Source: an uncultured Oscillospiraceae bacterium
Lineage (GTDB): Bacteria; Bacillota; Clostridia; Oscillospirales; Oscillospiraceae
NCBI GenBank assembly: GCA_934646005.1
Contig: CAKUED010000007.1
Coordinates: 1-64,000, forward strand
Direction: 5' to 3'
Length of the DNA stretch: 64,000 bases
A program made the position numbers and the translations under genes. This document shows, one piece after another, positions 41,367 through 49,862 of the stretch; the stretch's first letter is position 1, and the number at the start of each line of letters is the position of its first letter. The notes below the pieces were generated by a model. That model was not told where the DNA came from. It was given only the letters and a program-made list of their open reading frames with translations, and ran no database searches.

Positions 41367-42161
41367 CTAAAACAGGGATATATACGCCGCGATGACCGCA
41401 TCGCCGGCGAGCATCGTGATGATGCCCGCCGCGCAGATGGACGGTCCCCACGGGAGAATTTTTGCGTTTTCCTGCTGCGCGCGGCGCTTTTGCGTTGCCA
41501 GCCCGAACACGATGCCGAACACGCACGCCAGCAGCAGGCAGAGAAGATTTTTTGCCCAGCCGAGCCAGAGCCCCGTCACAAACAGCAGCTTTAAGTCGCC
41601 GCCGCCCATGGCTTCGATCTTTCTCAGCTTTTCATACAGCAGCACAAACGCCAAAAGACCGCCGCCCACGGCAAAGCCGCCCAGCAGCGCGTCTGGCAGC
41701 GTCGTGCGCCAGTCCTCAAAAAAGAACCACACGACGCGCAGCCCGATCCCAAACAGCACAAAGCGGTCGGGGATGATATATCCCTCCAAATCCGCGAACG
41801 CACCGGCGAGCAGAACGCACGCCAGTGCCAACGCTCCGAGGGCTTGGAGCGATATATCGAATTTTAACACAATGAGCACGAACACCGCGCCCGTAACAGT
41901 CTCCGCCCACACATGGCGCGCGGATAATTTTGCCCCGCACCAGCGGCAGCGCCCGCGGTGCGCCAAAAAGCTCACGATGGGCACAAGGTCGCGCGCCGTG
42001 AGCACATGGCCGCACACATTGCAGTGCGACCGCCCGCGCAGCACGCTCTCGCCGTGGACGATGCGCCACGCCATGCAGTTGAGAAAGCTCCCCATACACG
42101 CGCCAAGGAGGAACGCGAGGGCGCAGAAATAGACCGTAAAGCCGGGCGATATGTACAGCAT
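41367..42161 (-). CDS. pilD: Prepilin peptidase / N-methyltransferase
   Basis: 264 residues, an eight-helix A24 aspartic protease. The zinc-binding CxxC pairs CNVCGHVL and CRWCGAKL are in the N-terminal loop. The catalytic Asp residues are in AFADLEGYIIPDR and GGGDLKLL. It cleaves leader peptides after Gly and methylates the new N-terminus of PilA and the minor pilins encoded in this locus. Confidence 0.95.
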   Translation of the reverse strand: MLYISPGFTVYFCALAFLLGACMGSFLNCMAWRIVHGESVLRGRSHCNVCGHVLTARDLVPIVSFLAHRGRCRWCGAKLSARHVWAETVTGAVFVLIVLKFDISLQALGALALACVLLAGAFADLEGYIIPDRFVLFGIGLRVVWFFFEDWRTTLPDALLGGFAVGGGLLAFVLLYEKLRKIEAMGGGDLKLLFVTGLWLGWAKNLLCLLLACVFGIVFGLATQKRRAQQENAKILPWGPSICAAGIITMLAGDAVIAAYISLF

Positions 42162-42260
42162 TCGCGCGCTCCTTTCCTGGTGATCGGACCGCAGGGGCGC
42201 AACCCTCCGCCCCCGCGTCCCGTTCAGGTGTTTTGTATGGGTTGACCTGAGTAGGGTTAA

Positions 42261-42713
42261 TTATTTAACGCTGATTTCGATCGTGTTGTTATCGTAGCTG
42301 TAGGTGTAAAGGATCTTGTTGCCCTTTGCCCAATGACCCTCGCCGATCTGGACACCACCGACAGTAGCTGCGGGGTCAGTATTCTTGTAGCTCGCCTTGC
42401 ACTCATATGCACCCGTCGGAGCTGTTGCATCTGCGCTGTCAACCTTAGAAACATTGCCGTCTGCAAGCAGATAGTAGTAAGCCTTTTCACCAGTAGCCTG
42501 CTCAACGTCAAAGTTGTTGGTCAGGACAGTCGCCAGCGTGCTGGCATAGCCCGCGCGGATGTTGGCTTCGTCAGTGGCGATACGCGCCTTGTTCAGGGAG
42601 GCGTTGAAGGTGGGGATGGCGATGGCGACGAGGACGGCGATGATCGCGACAACGATCAGCATCTCCATCAGGGTGAAGCCCTTTTTATTCTTTTTCAGCA
42701 GCTTGGAAATCAT
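42261..42713 (-). CDS. pilA: Major type IV pilin
   Basis: 150 residues. The leader MISKLLKKNKKG is followed by FTLMEMLIVVAIIAVLVAIA with Glu 5. The globular domain has YASTLATVLTNNFDVEQATG and a C-terminal strand pair (GNKILYTYSYDNNTIEISVK) and, unlike many Gram-negative pilins, no disulfide pair. AAAGGAG lies upstream. A repeat-filled 245-bp gap separates it from pilC, which could allow separate expression. Confidence 0.92.
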   Translation of the reverse strand: MISKLLKKNKKGFTLMEMLIVVAIIAVLVAIAIPTFNASLNKARIATDEANIRAGYASTLATVLTNNFDVEQATGEKAYYYLLADGNVSKVDSADATAPTGAYECKASYKNTDPAATVGGVQIGEGHWAKGNKILYTYSYDNNTIEISVK

Positions 42714-42764
42714 GGTTCTTTCTCCTTTGTGTAATTTGTGTAAGAATATCTATGCAGCCGTCCG

Positions 42765-42958
42765 TGGGTTGCACCGGGCGGGAGACAACATGAGGGAGGA
42801 GGTTTGCACCGCACCAAAGCCTTGCCTTGCCTCCCCCTTTGGGGGAGGTGTCCGAGCGCAGCGAGGACGGAGAGGGTCAGTAAGGAAGACCCTCTCAGTC
42901 AGCTTCGCTGACAGCTCTCCCAAAGGGAGAGCCAAGGAGTCTGTGCAAATCAAGGGAG
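42765..42958. repeat. Palindromic intergenic repeats between pilC and pilA
   Basis: Units CCTCCCCCTTTGGGGGAGG and CTCTCCCTTTGGGAGAG-like stems flank CAGTCAGCTTCGCTGACAGC. This is the same family as at 54475-54760 and 10790-10815. No ORF seen. Confidence 0.65.
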
Positions 42959-44167
42959 TCACGCAATACTCCCATACATCGTAAACATCGGCAGATACAC
43001 TGCCAGCAGCAGGATGACCGTAATGACCGCCAGGGCGATGGTGATGGCGGGTTCTAACAGCGACAGCAGGCGCTGCGTCTTGACCGACACCTCGTTGTCA
43101 AAATACTCGGCGATGACGTTCAGCGTCTGCTCCATGCTGCCGGCGCGCTCGCCGACGCCGGTCATTTCGGTGAGCATCTGCGGGAAAACGCGCTCCTTTT
43201 CCATGCAGGCGGCGACGCCGCGCCCCTGCTCCACGCCGCTCTTCACGCGGCGCACCGCCTCGGACACGGCGGCGTTGGAGATCACGCCCGCCGTCACGTC
43301 CAGCGCCTTCACGATGGGCAGCCCCGCCGTGAGCATGGTGGACATGGTGGAGGCGAACTGCGCGGCTGCGCGCATTTGATGCAGCCCCCGCAGCGGCGAG
43401 CGCTTCAGCTTGCCCTCCGCGAGAAACAGCCTTCCCTGCGGTGTGCGGCGCAGGATCATCTTGCCGATCCAGAGCCCCAGCACGATGAGCACCAGCACCC
43501 ACCAGTAGTTCGTAAAGAAATTGGAAAACGCGATGAGACCCTTTGTAATGCCGGGCAGCTCCGTGCCCAGCTCCTCAAAGGTTTTTGTGAACATCGGCAC
43601 GGCAACGGTCATGATGACCAGAAACACGATCGCCGCCACCACCAGCACCAGCGCCGGATACGTCAGGGCGCTGGCGAGCTTGGCTTTCGTTTTCGCGGAT
43701 CTGTCGTAATAGGTATGCAGGCGCTCAAAGCACAGCTCCAGCGTGCCGGACTGCTCGCCGGCGCGCACCGTCTCCAGAAACGTGACGGGCAGACCCCGCA
43801 CGTTATTTTCAAAGCTCTGCGCCAGCGAATAGCCGCCGGACACGTCCTGCGCGACCTTGGTAAGCCCTCGCCGCAGCTCCTTGGTGCGCGTCTGCGCCGC
43901 GACCATCTCCACGCAGCGCACGATGGGCAGTCCCGAGGTCAGGATGATGGAAAACTGCGAGCAGATGACCGCCAGCTCTTTTTCCTTAATTTTATAGCCG
44001 CCGAGGACGGGATTTTTCTCCCGCGTCTCCGGCACAGGCTCGATCTTTGTGATGATGGCGCAGGTGCTGCGGAGCTGGGTCGCCGCCTCGTACTCGTTGT
44101 AGGCGTGAATGACGCCCGTGACCCGCACGCCGTCGGGCGAAACGCCCTTGTACCGATATGTCGTCAA
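42959..44167 (-). CDS. pilC: PilC, type IV pilus platform protein
   Basis: 402 residues, two GspF domains. TYRYKGVSPDGVRVTGVIHA begins the protein. Each domain has the four-helix pattern (FSIILTSGLPIVRCVEMVAA in the first, FASTMSTMLTAGLPIVKALD in the second), and membrane helices are YPALVLVVAAIVFLVIMTVA, WWVLVLIVLGLWIGKMIL and ITIALAVITVILLLAVYLPM. It passes force from PilB and PilT to pilin insertion and removal. Confidence 0.95.
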   Translation of the reverse strand: MTTYRYKGVSPDGVRVTGVIHAYNEYEAATQLRSTCAIITKIEPVPETREKNPVLGGYKIKEKELAVICSQFSIILTSGLPIVRCVEMVAAQTRTKELRRGLTKVAQDVSGGYSLAQSFENNVRGLPVTFLETVRAGEQSGTLELCFERLHTYYDRSAKTKAKLASALTYPALVLVVAAIVFLVIMTVAVPMFTKTFEELGTELPGITKGLIAFSNFFTNYWWVLVLIVLGLWIGKMILRRTPQGRLFLAEGKLKRSPLRGLHQMRAAAQFASTMSTMLTAGLPIVKALDVTAGVISNAAVSEAVRRVKSGVEQGRGVAACMEKERVFPQMLTEMTGVGERAGSMEQTLNVIAEYFDNEVSVKTQRLLSLLEPAITIALAVITVILLLAVYLPMFTMYGSIA

Positions 44168-44194
44168 ACAGTTCGCCCTTCCTTCATCTGCAAA

Positions 44195-45250
44195 TTACCA
44201 GCGCTGCTGGCTGCCAAAGCTCTCACGGTCGCGGCAGTAGGCACGCGCGGTATCCTCTGTGATCGCCCCGGCACGCACCAGCTCGTGGAGCGCATTGTCC
44301 ATCGTGATGCTGCCGCCCTGCGCGTTCATGGTGATAAAGCTCTCGATCTGCGGGGTCTTGCCCTCGCGGACGAGGTTGCGGATGGCGCTGTTCACCACCA
44401 TCACCTCGCACGCCGCCACGCGCCCCTGCCCGCTCTTATGCGGCAGGAGCTGCTGCGAGAGCACGGCGCGCAGCGTGGTGGAGATCTGCAGCCGCGCCTG
44501 CCGCTGCCGCCCCTCGGGGAAGACGCTGAGCATACGGTCGATGGAGTCCGCCGCCGAATTGGTGTGGAGCGTGGCAAAGACGAGATGCCCCGTCTCCGCA
44601 GCGGTGAGCGCTGTTTCGATGGTATCGAGATCGCGCAGCTCGCCAATCAAGATCACGTCCGGGTCTTCGCGCAAGACGGCGCGCAGACCGCTGGCGTAGC
44701 TGCGGGTATCCGTGCCGATCTGCCGCTGGTTCACGATGCAGCGGTCGGGGGTGTAGACATATTCGATCGGGTCTTCGAGCGTGATGATATGCTCCGGGCG
44801 GGTGTGGTTGATGCGGTCGAGCAGTGCCGCGAGCGTGGTGGATTTACCAGAGCCCGTCTCACCTGTGACCAGCACGATGCCGCTGCGGTATTCGGCAAAT
44901 TCCTGCACTACCGGCGGCAGCCCCAGCGATTCCAGCGCGGGGATGCCGTCCGCCAGCAGGCGAACAGCGGCGGACACCGCGTCCTGCTGACAAAACAGGT
45001 TCACACGCACGCGCACGCCGCATTCAAAGCCGCACGACAGGTCGCGCTCGCCGATCTCGCGCAGCGCCTCATATTCCTCGCCCGCGAGCTGCTGCGCGTA
45101 CTGCTCGCACTGCGCGCGCGTGAGCGGCTTCTCGGTCAGGCGCTCCACGCGCCCGTCCACGCGGCACAAAAACGGCAGCCCGCACACCATATGCACATCC
45201 GAGGCGCGGCGCTCGTGCGCCAGCGCGATGAGTTCGTTCCAACTAAGCAT
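44195..45250 (-). CDS. pilT: PilT, pilus retraction ATPase
   Basis: 351 residues. Walker A TGETGSGKSTTLAALL, Asp box LEDPIEYV, Walker B IGELRDLDTIETALTAAETG, His box LVFATLHTNSAADSIDRM. The N-terminal domain is the PilT type (ASDVHMVCGLPFLCRVDGRV). Presence of PilT means the pilus should retract and support twitching or DNA uptake. ATG 45250 has AAAGGAG 6 nt upstream. Confidence 0.95.
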   Translation of the reverse strand: MLSWNELIALAHERRASDVHMVCGLPFLCRVDGRVERLTEKPLTRAQCEQYAQQLAGEEYEALREIGERDLSCGFECGVRVRVNLFCQQDAVSAAVRLLADGIPALESLGLPPVVQEFAEYRSGIVLVTGETGSGKSTTLAALLDRINHTRPEHIITLEDPIEYVYTPDRCIVNQRQIGTDTRSYASGLRAVLREDPDVILIGELRDLDTIETALTAAETGHLVFATLHTNSAADSIDRMLSVFPEGRQRQARLQISTTLRAVLSQQLLPHKSGQGRVAACEVMVVNSAIRNLVREGKTPQIESFITMNAQGGSITMDNALHELVRAGAITEDTARAYCRDRESFGSQQRW

Positions 45251-45304
45251 AGCCGCTCCTTTAGTAACCGTTGATCCAATCGACAAGCGTCACCGGCGGT
45301 TACT

Positions 45305-46999
45305 CTACTCTGCCGCCGAGTTGATGGCGCGCGCCGCCTCCGCCGCGCTCACCTCGCCGCGCAGGACAAGCTCCCGGCAGCGCTCGCGCAGCGTTTCAAA
45401 ATTCGTCTGCCGCGCGGCGGCGTACAGCTCGTCATAGCGTGCGCCCTCGGCGATCATGCGCCGCAGGCGCGCGTCCACCGTGAGAATCTCAAACACGGCG
45501 CGGCGACCGCTCGTGCCGGTGTGATAGCATTCCTCGCAGCCCGTGCCGCGGTAAAATTCCACGTCCGTGCCCTCGGGCAGACCCAGCAGCTCCAATTCCT
45601 CCGAATCGGGGCGGTAGGCAGTCTTGCAGTGCGGGCAGATGCGCCGCACAAGGCGCTGGGAGATGACGCCGCGCAGCGCGCTGGCGATCATATACGGCTC
45701 AATGCCGATGTCCAGCAGACGGTCCACCGCCGACACGGCGTCGTTCGTGTGGAGCGTGGAAAGAACTAAATGTCCCGTGATGGCGGCGCGGATGGCGATC
45801 GCGCCCGTCTCGCCGTCACGAATTTCGCCCACGGCGATGATGTCGGGGTCTTGCCGCAGGATCGCGCGCAGACCGGCGGCGAACGTCATGCCGGTTTTTT
45901 CGTTGATCTGGCACTGGTTCACGCCCGGGATGTCATACTCCACCGGGTCTTCCAGCGACATGATGTTCGTCTGCTCGGAGCACAGCTCCTTGAGCATGGC
46001 GCACAGCGTGGTGGATTTGCCTGAGCCGGTCGGACCGACCAGCAGGATGACGCCGCTGGTGTTTTTCAGCAGCGCGTTATATTTTGTAAGGTCGTCGTTC
46101 TCCAGACCGATGGTGCGGCTGGTGATGTGCTGCTGCGATTTATCGAGCAGCCGCAGGACGATCTTTTCGCCGTAGACCGTGGGCATGGACGAGATACGCA
46201 GGTCGATCTCCCGCCCCTTGACGCGCACCATCGCGCGCCCGTCCTGCGGGATCTTGCGCTCGGCGATGTTCATGCCGCCCATGACCTTGAGGCGGGAGAT
46301 GACCGTCGCCTGCAAATTTGCCGGAACGGTCAGCACGCGGCGCAGAAGCCCGTCCACGCGCATCCGCACGACCAGCTCGTCCGCCTGCGGCTCTAAGTGA
46401 ATATCGCTCGCGCGCTCCTGCACGGCGCGCTCGATGACGGAGTTTACAAAGCGGATGGTCGGCGCGGCGTCCGCGCCGGTGTCGGCGGTGTGCGCCATCT
46501 GCGCGGGGACGATGTCGCCGGACGTTTCGCCCGCCTCGCGCTTCATCTCCTCCATGGCGCGGACCGTGCCCTCGCTGCCGTACAGCGTGGCGATCGCCTG
46601 CTCCACGGCTTTGCGCGTGGCGATCATCGGCACGACCTGCTTATGGCTGACGGCTTTCAGCTCTTCCTGCGCGAGGAAGTTCAGCGGGTCGCTCATGGCG
46701 ACGAACAGCTCGTCGCGGACGAGCTTGACCGGCACGACCGAATACTTTTTTGCGACGGCGCGCGGGACGTATTTTGTCAGCTCCACGGGGATGGACACAG
46801 CGGTCAGATCGACAAAATCCACGCCGAGCTGCATTTGCAGCGCGTCGATGAGCTGCCGCTCGGTGATCGTGCCGTTTTCGATGAGCACGTCGCCCAGACG
46901 CTCGCCGGTCTGCTTTTGCAGGACGAGCGCGTCCTCCAATTGCTGCTTTGTGATCGTCCCGGCGGCGATCAGCAGATCGCCCAACCGCATATATGCCAT
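45305..46999 (-). CDS. pilB: PilB, pilus extension ATPase
   Basis: 564 residues. The N-terminal MshEN-like domain (RLGDLLIAAGTITKQQLEDA, LVLQKQTGERLGDVLIENGT) is the type that binds c-di-GMP in MshE-like ATPases. The core has Walker A GPTGSGKSTTLCAML, LEDPVEYDI, Walker B VGEIRDGETGAIAIRAAITG and the C4 zinc site (CPHCKTAY, CEECYHTG). It is the first gene of the pilus operon; its leader is almost entirely the 151-bp element. ATG 46999 has a G-rich site upstream. Confidence 0.95.
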   Translation of the reverse strand: MAYMRLGDLLIAAGTITKQQLEDALVLQKQTGERLGDVLIENGTITERQLIDALQMQLGVDFVDLTAVSIPVELTKYVPRAVAKKYSVVPVKLVRDELFVAMSDPLNFLAQEELKAVSHKQVVPMIATRKAVEQAIATLYGSEGTVRAMEEMKREAGETSGDIVPAQMAHTADTGADAAPTIRFVNSVIERAVQERASDIHLEPQADELVVRMRVDGLLRRVLTVPANLQATVISRLKVMGGMNIAERKIPQDGRAMVRVKGREIDLRISSMPTVYGEKIVLRLLDKSQQHITSRTIGLENDDLTKYNALLKNTSGVILLVGPTGSGKSTTLCAMLKELCSEQTNIMSLEDPVEYDIPGVNQCQINEKTGMTFAAGLRAILRQDPDIIAVGEIRDGETGAIAIRAAITGHLVLSTLHTNDAVSAVDRLLDIGIEPYMIASALRGVISQRLVRRICPHCKTAYRPDSEELELLGLPEGTDVEFYRGTGCEECYHTGTSGRRAVFEILTVDARLRRMIAEGARYDELYAAARQTNFETLRERCRELVLRGEVSAAEAARAINSAAE

Positions 47000-47017
47000 G
47001 TCGCCGCCCCCCATCTA

Positions 47018-47168
47018 ATACTGTTTCTTGATTCAAATATTGAATCAAGAAACCCGCGTGCTTCGCACGCTGGAATTGCACAGTTGTGCAATTCCCCGTC
47101 TCATACAGTTCTTAACGCACCTTCGGTGCTATAAAAATCTTTTCAAGATTTTTAATAAGAACTAGTAT
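47018..47168 (-). repeat. 151-bp multi-hairpin element, copy B (pil operon leader)
   Basis: Begins ATACT and ends AGTAT, the same length as copy A. Plus-strand stems: TTTCTTGATTCAA/TTGAATCAAGAAA, GCGTGC/GCACGC, GGAATTGCACA/TGTGCAATTCC, GCACC/GGTGC, AAAAATCT/AGATTTTT, and the enclosing AGTTCTTA/TAAGAACT. It lies between the pil promoter (47196-47224) and the pilB ribosome-binding site, so it is transcribed as nearly the whole 5' leader. Confidence 0.78.
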
Positions 47169-47195
47169 AATCCCTAAGTACGATTTGCGTCACAA

Positions 47196-47224
47196 AATAT
47201 ACCATATTGGAAACGATTTTTCAA
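47196..47224 (-). promoter_or_regulatory. Promoter of the type IV pilus operon
   Basis: Minus strand: TTGAAA (47224-47219), a 17-bp spacer, then TATATT (47201-47196). Predicted start is near 47189. Confidence 0.7.
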
Positions 47225-47312
47225 CAATAATTCGTCTTTTTAAGTAAAAAATTCATATTTTCCGCTTGTATTTTCCAAAAAGTTGTATTTCCTGTGTGTT
47301 TTGCACAAAAAC
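47225..47312. other. AT-rich spacer upstream of pil promoter
   Basis: Lies between the pil promoter and the EAL-gene terminator. A/T runs are visible. No c-di-GMP riboswitch consensus was found here. Confidence 0.4.
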
Positions 47313-47346
47313 CGCCGCACGAAAATCGTTTCGTGCGGCGTTTTTT
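47313..47346 (-). terminator. Terminator after the EAL gene (bidirectional)
   Basis: A 12-bp stem CGCCGCACGAAA/TTTCGTGCGGCG with T-runs on both strands. Confidence 0.85.
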
Positions 47347-47361
47347 ACGAAATTTCCTTCT

Positions 47362-49614
47362 TCAGTCGGACATCATCGCCGCAGGCGCAGGCTGCGGCGA
47401 TTGCGCACCGGCGGTGTGCAAAATTTTTTCCAATTCTTCGGGTGGGAGCGGGCGGGAAAAATAGTAGCCCTGCATCGCGTCGCAGCCGAGCGCCGTCAGC
47501 TCCCGCGCCTGCTGCGCCGTTTCCACGCCCTCGGCGATCACGCGCATATCCAGCCGGTGCGCCATATCCACGATGCACGCGACGATCTGCCGTCCGCGCG
47601 TCTCCTCCCCGGCGGAGAGGAACTTCATGTCCAGCTTCAAAACGTCAATGTGGATGTCCTTGAGCATATTCAGCGACGAATAGCCCGTGCCGAAATCGTC
47701 CATCTCCACGGTAAAGCCCGCCGCGCGCAGGCGCGCGACCATGGCGGCAAGCTGCTCCGGGCGGTCGGTGTAGGCGCTCTCGGTGATCTCCAGCCGGAGC
47801 TGGTCGGGCTCAAGACCGTATTTTTCGACGAGCGCGGTAAACTGCTCCGGCAGGTCGCCGTTTTGCAGATCCATGCGCGAGACATTGACCGACGCCGGCA
47901 GGTACAGCCCCTCGGCGTTCCACCTCTGAAGCCGGCGGCAGGTGTGCTCCCAGACGTACTGGTCCACGCGCGTGATGAGGCTGCTGTACTCCAGCAGCGG
48001 GATGAACTCGCCGGGCGGGATCATCCCCTTTTCGGGATGCTGCCAGCGCACGAGCGCCTCCGCGCCCGCAAGCTGCCCGCCTGCGTCATACTGCGGCTGA
48101 AACCAGACGCAAAGCTGCTCCTCCTCCAGCGCGCGCTCCACATCGTCCAGCAGCTCGCGCGCCCGATGCGCGCGGTCGGACATACCCTGCGTATAATATG
48201 CCACATACTGCGTGCGGTTGCCCTTGATCGTCTGCAGCGCCAGCAGCGCCCTGTAGCTGGCAAGATATATGTCGGCGTCCGGCTCGCACAGATCGTACAC
48301 GCCCACGTGCAGCAGCACCGTGTAGGGATAGCCGCGGTAACGCGCCTGAAACAGCTCCGCCGCCCGCTTCGGGTCGAGGCTGCCGTCGCCGCAGAAGCGC
48401 ACGAACTGGTCGGCGTTCAGATGTCCGGCAAAGCTGTCGTCGGTATTGTGCTCGTGCAGAAACAGCCCGAAATCGTGCAGCAGCTTGTTCGCCCTGGCAA
48501 AGCCCGCGGTGGTGTTGATGAATTTGAAGCCGTCAAAATCGTACCGCAGGATGGTAAACGGCCGCCCCGGATGCTCCGCGAGCCACTGCTCCGCCCGCAC
48601 ATAAAAGCCGTCGGCGTTCAAAAGCCCCGTCCGCGCGTCCGTCCGGCTGGCGACGACCTGCGTCACGTCCTCCGAGCACATCAGAATGCACTCGCGCCGC
48701 TCCGACAGCCACGAAAAGCGCAGGTTGATATGCCGCTCCCCGCCGGGGACGTCCTCGCGCGTGCGCAGCGGCACGTCGTAAAAATCATTTGTCTCCAATT
48801 CGCGCAGCAGAACGCTCATCCGCGTTGCCTTCAGCAGGTCGCGATGCTCCGCCTCGTGCATGATGGCGATGAGGCGCTGCATGAATTTTGTGTCGTAATC
48901 CTGCACGAGCAGCCCGCCGTCGTCCTGCGCGGACAGGCGCGGCAGCAGCGTACTGCGGCGGTAGCTCGTCGCCACGCCGGAGCGCACGTCGATGAGCGCC
49001 ACGCGGGTAAAGGCGGTGTGCAGGACCTTTTCGGCGATCTGCTCCATGCGGCGCTTATAGTCGTTGTCGATGGCATAGGCGACGACCTCTACGTCGTCCG
49101 TCTGCGGATTTTTCAGAATATCGGCGACGACATGCCGCCAGACATAGCCCTTTTCGGGCACATACAGGAGATAGCTGTCCTCAAACGAGCTCACGCCCTC
49201 ATCCAGCAGGCGCAGCACGTTCTCCGGCGACATCTGCCGCATATAGCGCGGCACATCATCGGGGTGCAGCAGCGCGCACATACCCCTTGTAAAGTCATCG
49301 ACCGTGCCGATCTCCGCGCCGAGCAGCGGGCCGCTGCCGGTGCAGGTGTTCTGCGTCAGGTTCAGCTCATACGTCGCCACGACGCCCTCGCGCTCCTGTA
49401 CGCGGGCGCTTTGCAGCGCGTGATACTGCGCCAGCCGCTCCTTGTCCGCCTGCTCCCGCCGCCGCTCCTCGCGCAGCGCGGTCCGCTGATGCCACAGAGC
49501 CGCCAACGCACAGAGGATCAGAACCGCGAGGATCAGGATCGCCAGCTTATCGTCTTTTGTATGCTGCACGGCAGTCAGGGAGATCGGCAGAGTATGCAGG
49601 ATCAGTCGTAACAC
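47362..49614 (-). CDS. Membrane protein with degenerate GGDEF and EAL domain (c-di-GMP phosphodiesterase)
   Basis: 750 residues. One N-terminal membrane helix (LAILILAVLILCALAALW), a PAS-like region, then a GGDEF domain whose active site is degenerate (RFCGDGS in place of GGDEF), then an EAL domain with GAEALVRWQHPEKG, the Asn of SVNVSRMDL, RLEITESAY, EMDDFGTGYSSL and VIAEGVET, so it should hydrolyse c-di-GMP. GTG 49614 is chosen from GGAGGA 6 nt upstream; an upstream ATG at 49734 is also open. It lies just upstream of the pil operon on the same strand and probably tunes it. Confidence 0.88.
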   Translation of the reverse strand: MLRLILHTLPISLTAVQHTKDDKLAILILAVLILCALAALWHQRTALREERRREQADKERLAQYHALQSARVQEREGVVATYELNLTQNTCTGSGPLLGAEIGTVDDFTRGMCALLHPDDVPRYMRQMSPENVLRLLDEGVSSFEDSYLLYVPEKGYVWRHVVADILKNPQTDDVEVVAYAIDNDYKRRMEQIAEKVLHTAFTRVALIDVRSGVATSYRRSTLLPRLSAQDDGGLLVQDYDTKFMQRLIAIMHEAEHRDLLKATRMSVLLRELETNDFYDVPLRTREDVPGGERHINLRFSWLSERRECILMCSEDVTQVVASRTDARTGLLNADGFYVRAEQWLAEHPGRPFTILRYDFDGFKFINTTAGFARANKLLHDFGLFLHEHNTDDSFAGHLNADQFVRFCGDGSLDPKRAAELFQARYRGYPYTVLLHVGVYDLCEPDADIYLASYRALLALQTIKGNRTQYVAYYTQGMSDRAHRARELLDDVERALEEEQLCVWFQPQYDAGGQLAGAEALVRWQHPEKGMIPPGEFIPLLEYSSLITRVDQYVWEHTCRRLQRWNAEGLYLPASVNVSRMDLQNGDLPEQFTALVEKYGLEPDQLRLEITESAYTDRPEQLAAMVARLRAAGFTVEMDDFGTGYSSLNMLKDIHIDVLKLDMKFLSAGEETRGRQIVACIVDMAHRLDMRVIAEGVETAQQARELTALGCDAMQGYYFSRPLPPEELEKILHTAGAQSPQPAPAAMMSD

Positions 49615-49862
49615 AGGCACTCCTCCATATTGCGGGCGCAAAGACGCCTCTGACGCTTTTGATACATTAGGGATGATACCACCTGCCGGCATTTTTTGCA
49701 ACGGCATCTTTCGTATTTCCGCGCTTTGCATCAAAAACAGCGTTTTACGTCTTGCAACTCATCCCCGGGTATGATACCATGTTAAAAACGTTTCGTTCGG
49801 TCGATGGCGCCGGTGATCCGGCGCTTTTACGCATTCGCGCCGCCGAATCACGGGGGGATTCC

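Noticed and set aside
47169..47361. c-di-GMP riboswitch upstream of pilB
   Set aside because: No stretch matches the conserved core of class I or II aptamers. The leader consists of the 151-bp element.
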